Source: Monosiga brevicollis MX1
Taxonomy: Eukaryota > Opisthokonta > Choanoflagellata > Craspedida > Salpingoecidae
Reading direction: 5' to 3'
DNA: 64,000 bases
Assembly (NCBI RefSeq): GCF_000002865.3
Contig: NW_001865039.1
Location: forward strand, 132,645 to 196,644
Part shown: positions 51,100 to 64,000 of the stretch, piece by piece
Layout: every line of letters begins with the position of its first letter
Position numbering within the stretch: position 1 is the stretch's first letter
Notes under the pieces: model-generated
What the model was told of the DNA's origin: nothing
What the model saw: the letters and a program-made list of their open reading frames with translations, nothing else
Databases searched by the model: none
Translations under genes and position numbers: made by a program

Positions 51100-53185
51100 A
51101 TGGGCGATGTGATTGTCGGGATTCTTGTGGTGGTGCTGGGCGGAACCCTCAGCGGCTTGTTTACGGCGCCCATGAGCTACAACAAGGGCTGGGCTTGGGA
51201 GAACGGCTGGTTGATCTACTCTATTTATGCCATGGTACGGTGGGCCTGTTGCCCTTTTTAAGCTGAACCATCCTCGATCTTGCTCTCGCTCTGTGCCAAA
51301 CTCACGCCAACCGCCGCAACCATGTGGCTGGACGTGGCAGCTGCTCTGCCCTTGGATCTTTGCATTTTATGCGCTGGACGATCTGCCGCAAGTTTATCAG
51401 GAATCGCCCGCCGAAGCCATTGGTGCAGCTATTGTTGGTACCTTGTCCACCCGGATTCTTTTCTGCTGGCACCGTCCAAGGCCTCTCACTCCGGCTCGTC
51501 GGACGCACTGCAATAGGGCCTCGGGTGCTTGTGGGGCATTGGCTCCGTCTTATTCGGCCTCGGAGTCGATGCCGTGGGTCATGCTCTAGCTTTTGCCATC
51601 ATTTTGGTGTGTGATGAAATTATTTGCCATGCCCACAGGCGGCCGTCACCCATCCCTCATTCCCAATGGGTTGCCTGCCTGCTTGCATGTTTGACTGGCC
51701 TAACCCAACGGCGTCCCGCGCGCTCGCGGACATTGATAGGGGTTGACCTCAGCCATTGGTGCTGCATTGCCCTTGGTGATTCTGCATCCGGATGATATCG
51801 GTTCCCGCACTGGCATCTTTACTTGGTCAGTGCAAAGCCACGACGACGAAACCGGGTATCAGGGGCCTTGATCACTCACTTGGTGCGGCTGCACGTTTGT
51901 CACGATAGGGTTGCTCTGGGTGTGGTCATCATCGGTCTAGTCGTGCTAGCCAAAGCGGGTGCTCGCCGCGAGCGGGAACAAAAGGTTGGGCCCAGCACGC
52001 TTGGTTTCTGCTCCCGGGACTAGACAACCCTCTCACTGCAACGGTGCCCCTCACCGTGCACGCCTCTCTTGAATAGGCTGGCGAGACAAAGCCCCTCCTA
52101 CTGAACGATGAGATTGCCGTCTTGGACAGCATCTCTCACCAGCCGGGCCACGCCTCCTTTGCTCGTGGCTTGATTATCTGTCTCATCTCTGGCCTAGCGT
52201 CGCCATGCTTGAATTTAGGCATTACCTTTGGCGAGTACGTTTCACGTTTTCAGATCTCGTCATCGTCGTGTGCTCGATTCTTAGTCGGTGCAAGTCGAGT
52301 CGCCTCACCCGACCTCGATTCAACGTGTGCTGTCTTGAATTCCAGCGATGTGAGCAAGAAGGCCAAAGATCTCGGTAACTCAGCAACCTTTGCCGACAAT
52401 GCTACCTGGTGCTTGATGTGGGCGGAGGAGCCATTCCCAACGTGCTCTACTGTCTCTATCTACTCACCAAAGTCAGTGTACCAACCACTCAGCACAAGCA
52501 GTGCTCCTGGCATTGCATCAAATGCCAGTCTTTGAGCACCTCTCATGTCCCATCTCAACGCTTCCTCGCCTGCCTGCTTGACGGCTGAACTTTGCAGAAT
52601 GGTACTTGGCACAAGTTTGGTCAAGCAAATACACAGTGCGATCCGCTGCGCAACGCCGCCCGGAGTGCACTGGGTGGTGCGCTTTGGTTTGGTGGGAATA
52701 CCATGTGAGCGCCATGATCCACATTAAATGGCCTGCTAGCTCATGTATGGTCTGGACTGTGACACTAACGCTTGCCATGAACTTGCCCTTGCGCCTTGAT
52801 AGTTATACAGTGGGCGCCTCGATGATTGGTGACTTGGGCACAGGTATGGATTTCGTCAGCGGGCCTTGCTTTCTCGCTCCTTCGCTCCTCTTTCTCAATC
52901 TCGCATGGTGCTACGGGGTTGCCTTAGTTGTCGGTTGGCCAGTCATGATGATCAGTATGATCATGGCAAGCAACGTGTTTGGCCTGTTCCAAGGTCAGCC
53001 CGACCAAAGTTCACTCTGGCAGGGCACAGACAGGACACGACACGCAGGCACTCACAGGGCATGTTGCGGCCATTGATTGGTTCAACGCAGGCGAATGGAA
53101 GGGCACCTCTTTTGCAACGCGCGTCATGGGTGGCACTGGTTTGCTGATTCTATTTGGCGCAGTAGTCCTCGTGGCTTTGGGCTAG
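51100..53185 (+). CDS. RhaT-type L-rhamnose/proton symporter-like membrane transporter
   Basis: A multi-exon gene. Exon 1 (51100-51234) encodes MGDVIVGILVVVLGGTLSGL, then APMSYNKGWAWENGWLIYSI, matching the RhaT start (GA...FYAPFKKVKKWSWETMW). Exon 2 (from about 51338) encodes PWIFAFYALDDLPQVYQESP. Later exons give LWGIGSVLFGLGVDAVGHAL (RhaT: [20 protein letters not shown]), VALGVVIIGLVVLAKAGARR (RhaT: LVALIGVGIVTRAGQLKE), GLIICLISGLASPCLNLGIT, DVSKKAKDLGNSATFADNAT, a glycine-rich VGGGAIPNVLYCLYLLTK, SALGGALWFGG, YTVGASMIGDLGTG, and GWPVMMISMIMASNVFGLF. The last exon ends EWKGTSFATRVMGGTGLLIL and VALG with the stop at 53183-53185. About ten membrane helices are expected. RhaT is best known in enterobacteria, where it couples rhamnose uptake to protons; the substrate here is unproven. 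Confidence 0.78.
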
Positions 53186-53592
53186 TATGCGAGGGCCAGG
53201 TCTCTCCCCAGTGTCCTTGTTTTTTTTACATTGGAGACAACGTTTGCCCTAGCTTCACGGCAGCAATCTGGATTAGCAAGTTTAGTGTCATGTCAATGAG
53301 AGAGAAAAGGCAACGAAACGTGGAAAAGAAAAAAAGAAAAAGAAAAAGAAATAAACAGGCCCACAAGCCACTTTGTTTTAGAATAGATGCCTGCTTCAAG
53401 GTCTCTTACATCTTGGAATTCATGCTCAAGACCGAAAACAACCAGTCGCATCCGATCCAACTGTTAGTTAGCAAGCAAACCTTGCGCTGAACATGTTTAG
53501 ATTGCAACAGAACCTAGCATACGTGGTTGCAAAAGAGGGGTTGGTGTGGGCTGACAGTTCGCCCTGGCAGCGCCAGCACTCACAGCGGCCGC
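53186..53592. other. Tail-to-tail spacer
   Basis: This lies between the RhaT-like stop and the CEP164 stop. A-rich sequence occurs at 53310-53352. Nothing coding is recognised. Confidence 0.5.
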
Positions 53593-56500
53593 TCAAGACA
53601 ATTGAGTGGAGTTGAGGGGCCGGACGTCACCATGACGATCGATGCCAAACTGAAGCGGCGCAGCTGAGGTGCGAAGCAATGATCGCGATGTTGCGTTCAT
53701 GCGAGACACATCGTTACGGTATGAATCTAGCCAAAGCCGATGTTCGTTCACAAGGTTGCGACTGTAGTTGGTGCTTGCCGAGAGGGACGGCTGTGTTGGC
53801 AGTACTCGGCGATAGGGCGCAGAGGTCGAGGGCGGAATTAGCGTGCTCGTTCGAAGCGTCGGATCGACGCGAGGTGCCATGAAAGACGACCCCGCAATTC
53901 GCTCAGAGCGCAGAGTTGTGCGGTGTGGTATCGAGGCCAAGCTTTCGTTGCCATGAGGGCGTTGCTTCAGTGCTTGTCGGTGTTCGCGCGAAGCGCGCAC
54001 TTCGTCCAAAATGCTGGTGATGCCACGGTCGATTGGGCCTCCAACAGCGGGCATGTAGGAGGCATCTGGTCGATAGGACCGTGCTGCGGAAAGGGAGGCC
54101 GCAGCACCAGCGCCCAACTCAGCTTGGGCATCCAAAAGTCGCGCACTCGCATCCAGAAGAGCCTCATGGTTTTGCAGGCTGGTCTCCTCAACGTCCACAT
54201 AGCGCTGTGGCAACAAAAAGTATGGCCAACGAAAGAAGCTTGGGGTGAGGGGCGGCGTGTCACGTACGCACAGAGCAAGGGCAGGCTTATCTGACATACC
54301 TTCAGGCGACCTAGAATTTCATGTGCCGGGAGCTCATCCAGGCGATCCGTTGCCAGCGTCGAGCGAAGGTTGGTGAGATCAGCACTGCGCTCATGCAGGG
54401 CTTGTTGTTGATTAACAAGAAAACGTCGAGCGCGATCGAGCAGAGCTTCCTCCCGCACCGAAGTGTCGGCGGCCGTGTCATCCGCTTGAGCGCTTCTGCT
54501 GACAGCTGCACGAGGCGCGTTGTCCCCAGAGCCGGATTGGTTCAGATGCTGATTCAACGACGAAAGCAGGGCACTCATTCGCGCATCAACTTCAGCCATG
54601 TCCGACTTCTGAACATCAGGGGCGGTCGCTTTTACACTAGCCCCCGTGCCTGCGCTTGGTGCAGACACAGCGTTTGCAGCTGAAGCCGGTGCCTCGGCCG
54701 CTGCCCCGGGTGCGGGGGCAGCGGGGTCTTTGGGCGAGGGAACACTTTGCCTCGGTTGGGCCGGTTTAGCTGATGGGGGAGGGGCTGCGAGCTCGTCGCG
54801 TCGACGCTGTAGCTCGGCAGCAGCTTCTTCGCACTCTTGTCGTGTGTCCGCGAGCTGTTCCTGCAGCTTGATGACGTCCTGTTGCGCCTCATCCAGCTCG
54901 TTGTTGATCCGCTCGAGCTCTTCCCGCTTGTCCTCCAACTCTCCGTCCAGAGTGGATAGCTAGGGTTGCATCAGATCAGAGGCATACAGGCAGTCACTTG
55001 CCCAGGTGCATGTCAACTGGTGGTGGAGTATGCTTCGTACCTCTTCCTGCTCATTGGCTTGCAGATCACGTCGACGCTGCTGGGCTGCCTGCAGATCTTC
55101 CAGGCAAGCAGACTCCATATCCGAAATTTCGTTCTGCAGATGCTTGATGCGAGCCTCGCCCTCCTGACGAAGCTGCGGTGATTGCCGGCAGTCCCAAACA
55201 AGTTGAGTCGAATCGTGTGAGCACTCATCAAAAACGCAACGCCTCGTTCAGTTTCTAGACATGGTTGAATCATGAAAGCTTCAAAACATGGGCAAGGCGC
55301 ACCTCTTGTTCGCGCTGTGTCAGCTCCGTCGCCATACGCTCCTCCAAAGCACTTCGCTCTGTCGTGTGCTTGGATTTGAGAGTTTTCAGCTCAGACTCTA
55401 GCTGAGTCTTGGCCTCGGCAATGTCTTGCTCCAGCTGGCGTGTCTCCTCGGCACGGCGCTGCTCAAACTCTTCACGCAGAGTGACCAATTCCTGTTCTTG
55501 CTCGGCTTGGCTGGCGGCGCGTCGTTCCTTGCGCTCTTGTTCGAGCTCTGTCTCCAGTTGCGCGAGAGCCTCCTCCTTGGCTTTGGCTATTTGTCGGAAG
55601 AGACGGCGTAGAGACTGTGAGAGTAGCCCGATTCATCAAGGCAAAGCACCAGATTCGAAACTGATTCCTGGCCCACGCAGCAGCGTACCGGCAGCAATCT
55701 CGTCTTCGATCTCCGTCCGCTCGGTGGCGTGCAGTTCTGAGAGCTGCTTACGCATCGCCTCCATAGCCTTGTCGTGCACCGACACGAGGCGGTCCCGCTC
55801 CTCACTCATACGCTGTGCGTGTTCCTTGGACAAGGTTTCCTATTATGTGTGTGAAGACGATCCATCATGAACACAATCACGGGTAGAATGGGCCATGTCA
55901 CTCCAATCAAACCTTCGCGCGCATCTCCCCGTCTTGATGAAGCCACAACACAGGAAATAGGACAAAATAAAAAACAAAAACCAAAAAGCAAAACAAAACA
56001 AAACCAAGGGCAGCCGACCTTTTGAGTCTTGAGCTGGGCTTCGAGATCAGAGTTGGATGCCTCAACTTGTTCCTGAGATTCCAGGATAAGCAATGACCAA
56101 CCCACAGTGAGCAAAAATGCAAAGCCATGTCTCCGGGACGGACAGTGGTCAAGAGCCATACCCGCAGGGCACTTTGCTGCTCGCGCAATAGAGCCAACTC
56201 CTTGTCATTGGCTGCCTTGAGATCTGCCAGTGCCTTTGCATGGTCTTCTCGAGTGGATTTGAGCTCGTCTTCGTGTTGTTTTCGAAGTTCATCGGCTTCC
56301 TGCTGCCATTTCGTTCTGCACGATCAGCAACAAGGTCAGGCGCCACGCGTCAACGTTGGAAAAGCAGGGCGATGGTAGCAACCATGTTGAGAAGGCCGAC
56401 GCGGCCTGGTTGCGACGTACTTGTCTTGTTCAAGTTGGGCCTGGTCAGCCCGCAGCTGTTGGCGCGCATCATCCAAAAGAGCAGCTTGCTTCTCGTGCTC

Positions 56501-58480
56501 AGTGCGAAGTGCCTTGAGTTCATCATCCAGCTGTTGCCGCTGATTGCCCTGCAGTCGCGGGCATGTATTCAATACGACTGACGCGTCAGTGCGTGCAGCA
56601 TGGCTCAGGTGGAGGCAAGACTCGATGGAAACGCACCACTTCTTTCAGGCGAGCCAGTTCTGCGTCGCTGTCTTGTTCAGCTTGACGCCGGGCTTCCTCA
56701 AGCTTGACGGCTAGCTCTTGCTTGAGCTTTGCGATAGTGGCGGCATGTGCGTCTGTTAGTTCTTGCCGCTGTTGTTGCTCCTCCGTTGCCAAGCGCCGCT
56801 TCAATTCATCCAGGCGCTGGCGCTGTTCCGCTGTTAGACAGCGAGTGAATGGCAGGCACACGGCCGTGAGGCGTGGTTGCCAAGCGCAAGGATGTGGTAT
56901 GTGAGCTGATACAAAGCAAAACAAACTTTTGAGAACACGTAATTCTTGGTCAATGTTGAGGTTTTCCTCCTCGTTGGCGTCACGCGAGTCCGCCTGAGGA
57001 AGAATGCGGCAGGAGGTGAAGGCGGGTACTGGCGGAGTGGGGCATGCCTTTGGTGTCGCACGAAGGAAACTGCCAATGTTAGACTGTACCGAAAGGTCAT
57101 CATTGAGGTCGGCATCCAGTGAGCCCGACACGTGGGGCACCTATTGAACGGGAGCATCCCCCCACCAACAGTTGATCAGGAGAGAAGGGCGTTGGGCCAC
57201 TTGTTGAGAGTAGGCAAGTTGGGCAGGTCGGTTGATTGGAATGCAGGTGGCGCTGGTGAGAGGTGAGAGCCATTGCAGGTGTGACACACCCTCATTACGG
57301 GTTCCTCGACATCGTCGTCATCGTCATCGCGGCCGCCATGGCTGTCAAAGTCGAGGTCCTGATCGTCACGGCCAGAGCTTCGTCGACTGTCGCTCCGATT
57401 AAAGAGTTCATCATCTCCCTCGTCATCATCCGAGGACATGAGGTCAGCTAGCAAGAGGGCAAGAAGTGGGGGTGAACAGAACTGTGGCACCGCTGGCTTA
57501 GATCAAAGCTGGCAGCGAATGCATGAAGCATAGACGAACCGAAGTCTACCACCTTGCCGCCACCAAATTGTTTGCTGCTTCTGTATCCACACGATGTTTT
57601 GTTGACAAGGGTCAGGTGGGAGGGTGAGTTGTGAACAACAGTGAGAGGGAAACTGCAGTGGAGCGGGGCAGTTTTGCGAGAGTTGGGACGTACGCGCCCT
57701 GGGCGGTGGCTGCCGGTGGGGGTGCATCACGGCGGCTCGGGGACGATTTGGATCGTCCATCTGATGGCTTGCCTTTGGCCTTGGCTTTTTTTTCGCGTTC
57801 CGTCTTGGCCAGCTATTATCCGGGCCAGTGTGAGGTTACCCCGCCCTTTTTTTTTTAAAAAACTGAACGATGGGTAGCAGATGGGCCATGTGTTGCCTTG
57901 CTGCCTCTTCACTTTTTGCTCTCTCATAGTGACTGGGTCGCTTCTTCTCATTCAGCATGGCAAATATACCTCAATAAAGTGACCATCCATGGGGTGATCC
58001 CAGAGCGATTCGCCCGTTTTGAAATTGAAGTAGTAAATCTCCTTGCTGGCTGTGTCCTCACTAAGTTCGAGCGCATGGCAACATGGGTATGAGTCAGCTT
58101 GAAATTTACCGGGTAGCTGGACGATGAAGGGCAGGCACACGGGCAAGAGAGAGGCCCAGACAAGGCGCTTGGCTGACCAAGGCTTCCAGTTCTCTGGCAG
58201 AGGGGCCTTGAGAGCATCACGGGCGATCCATCGCAGGTCCTGGTCTTCGTCCCAGTCTAGGCCTAGCACCTGAAAGTAGTCTTGAATCTCTGTACACATG
58301 CATGCGATGCCGCAGTGATGAACATGCAGATACGAGACAGATGTCAGGACATGGCAGATATGTTTTGCGCACGATAGCTAAGGGCAAGGGTGAAGAAAAA
58401 AAGGGCCGATCATACACACCTTCGCTGGTGGGCTCATAGTCCTCATCGATAATCTCCTCGAGCTCAACCTGTTCGGCCAT
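53593..58480 (-). CDS. CEP164: CEP164, distal-appendage centriolar protein
   Basis: A large minus-strand gene. It starts at 58480 with MAEQVELEEIIDEDYEPTSE, followed by EIQDYFQVLGLDWDEDQDLR, WIARDALKAPLPENWKP and the WW-domain exon KEIYYFNFKTGESLWDHPMD. This matches CEP164 (YIPSEQEILEFAREIGID, LPGEWKPCQD, IYYFNFANGQSMWDHP). Next come a basic exon (AKTEREKKAKAKGKPSDGRS, about 57820), an acidic Ser/Asp exon (SSDDDEGDDELFNRSDSRRS, about 57440), and many exons of long coiled coil from about 57000 to 54850 (for example QRQRLDELKRRLATEEQQQR). The C-terminal part has LLDRARRFLVNQQQALHERS, RGITSILDEVR, VNEHRLWLDSYRND and PLQFGIDRHGDVRPLNSTQL, paralleling the CEP164 C-terminus (ANRRWLERVKND, LLQLGLDEHNRVKVY). 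The stop is at 53595-53593. By family knowledge it sits on mother-centriole distal appendages and recruits TTBK2 for ciliogenesis, fitting a flagellated cell. Confidence 0.9.
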
Positions 58481-59278
58481 GGTGCTCTGTTCCAATGTCA
58501 AGCTGGGTCGTGTAGGCTCGGTATGGCGAGGCTGAAGCAGCACGCACGAGTCACAGCTGCTGGAATCTGCCTCCTTTCAGCGCACTGCCAACAGTTGCTT
58601 TGTCGCTGGGAGGTATCGGTGAATGAAGCGCGTGAAAGCAGCTCGACTGATCGTCCAGAGGCCTGTCAGATCGATACCACCCGACCAGACCAACCCTGTT
58701 CCTGAGCCGCCAACCGTGATGTGGTGATGCGTCAGTAGATGGTCAGCCCGCAGGGGCGAGTAACAGGGGCGCGTAGCAGAGCAGACCCGCGTCTCGTCCT
58801 TCTGAGCGCATCGGTCGGCGTGCACAGCCAAAAGGAGCGAAAATCAAGAGAATTCGGCGCCAATTTTTACGCCGTTTGCTCTTGTTGTTGTGACTGCAGA
58901 AGCCCCAAGAACTACAACATATGAATACAACTACTGTTGTAATGGGATGTTGTTGTGTTGTAACCGTTTTTTCTTTGTCTCTGGCGTGTTCTCCCTCTCG
59001 TTCTCTGCCTCTGGATCTGGCTCGAGCTTGGTCTCTTTCTCTGATTTACCGCCTTTCTCGGACTGACTCGTTCTCCGTCGCTGTCGCCATCTCTGACTTC
59101 GACTCTGACTCGTTCTTGTTCTCTGCCTCTGTCTTTGCCTGAATGTCTGTCTCTTCCTTGTGTCTCTCCCTCTCTCACACTTTAGTGTTTTTGGCGCCGG
59201 AGGGTGGTGGCGGTCTTCATCGCGGGGCTGGGCGAGGCAGGATAGAGGCCAGGAGGCCCGAGCTGGCTGGCCAGCATC
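58481..59278. other. Head-to-head promoter region of CEP164 and EZH2
   Basis: About 800 bp lie between the two start codons. The EZH2-proximal half has degenerate TCTGACTC/CTCTGCCT-type pyrimidine-rich sequence (about 58970-59180). No exon is seen; 5' untranslated exons are possible. Confidence 0.5.

Positions 59279-64000
<4,722 letters not shown>

Overview
The window is nuclear DNA of a unicellular relative of animals. I infer a choanoflagellate of the Monosiga type. The reasons are short spliceosomal introns (about 60-200 bp, GT..AG, often poly-T rich), dense genes on both strands, many dinucleotide microsatellites, and a gene set shared with animals: a UBE3A-like HECT ligase, CABLES, a Popeye-like protein, inositol-trisphosphate 3-kinase, NEMP, CEP164, EZH2 and retinol saturase. 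I recognise no transposon, retroelement, tRNA, rRNA or CRISPR array. All identities come from reading translated exons by eye and from remembered family motifs, so exon edges are approximate unless a splice junction is quoted.

Layout, left to right: UBE3A-like AZUL/HECT ubiquitin ligase (+, 218-4963); SARNP/Tho1-like SAP protein (-, 5382-7093); secreted protein with phage-tail-fibre-like 19-residue repeats (-, 7550-10927); probable PEX3 (+, 11221-13106); CABLES cyclin-box protein (-, 13306-15304); two tandem-repeat blocks (15360-16170); Fuseless-like membrane protein A (+, 16248-17226) and its tail-to-tail paralogue B (-, 17713-18708); an unnamed coiled-coil protein (+, 19532-22167); a small protein ending in a CaaX box (+, 22372-22740); RETSAT-like FAD oxidoreductase (-, 23218-26686); a repeat-rich stretch with an assembly gap (28478-28654); a secreted EGF/cysteine-rich protein (+, 28956-32983); a Popeye/cyclic-nucleotide-binding membrane protein (+, 34207-35562); inositol-trisphosphate 3-kinase (-, 36301-39704); mitochondrial ribosomal protein uS2m (+, 41908-43287); a NEMP inner-nuclear-membrane protein with a LEM/HeH-like C-terminus (-, 43844-46022); a protein built on SSGYG repeats (+, 48432-50147); a RhaT-type sugar/proton symporter (+, 51100-53185); CEP164 (-, 53593-58480); and EZH2 (+, from 59279, running off the right edge inside the SET domain).

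The genes form no operon or pathway. Many sit head to head (tail-fibre-like/PEX3, CABLES/Fuseless A, Fuseless B/coiled coil, RETSAT/secreted protein, ITPK/uS2m, NEMP/SSGYG, CEP164/EZH2), with the shared upstream DNA often rich in CT/GA or CA repeats. The observations I rate highest are the phage-like fibre repeats in a secreted protein, the LEM-like tail on NEMP, the intron-bearing RhaT symporter usually known from bacteria, the Popeye-like protein in a protist, the Fuseless-like paralogue pair, and the SSGYG repeat protein.
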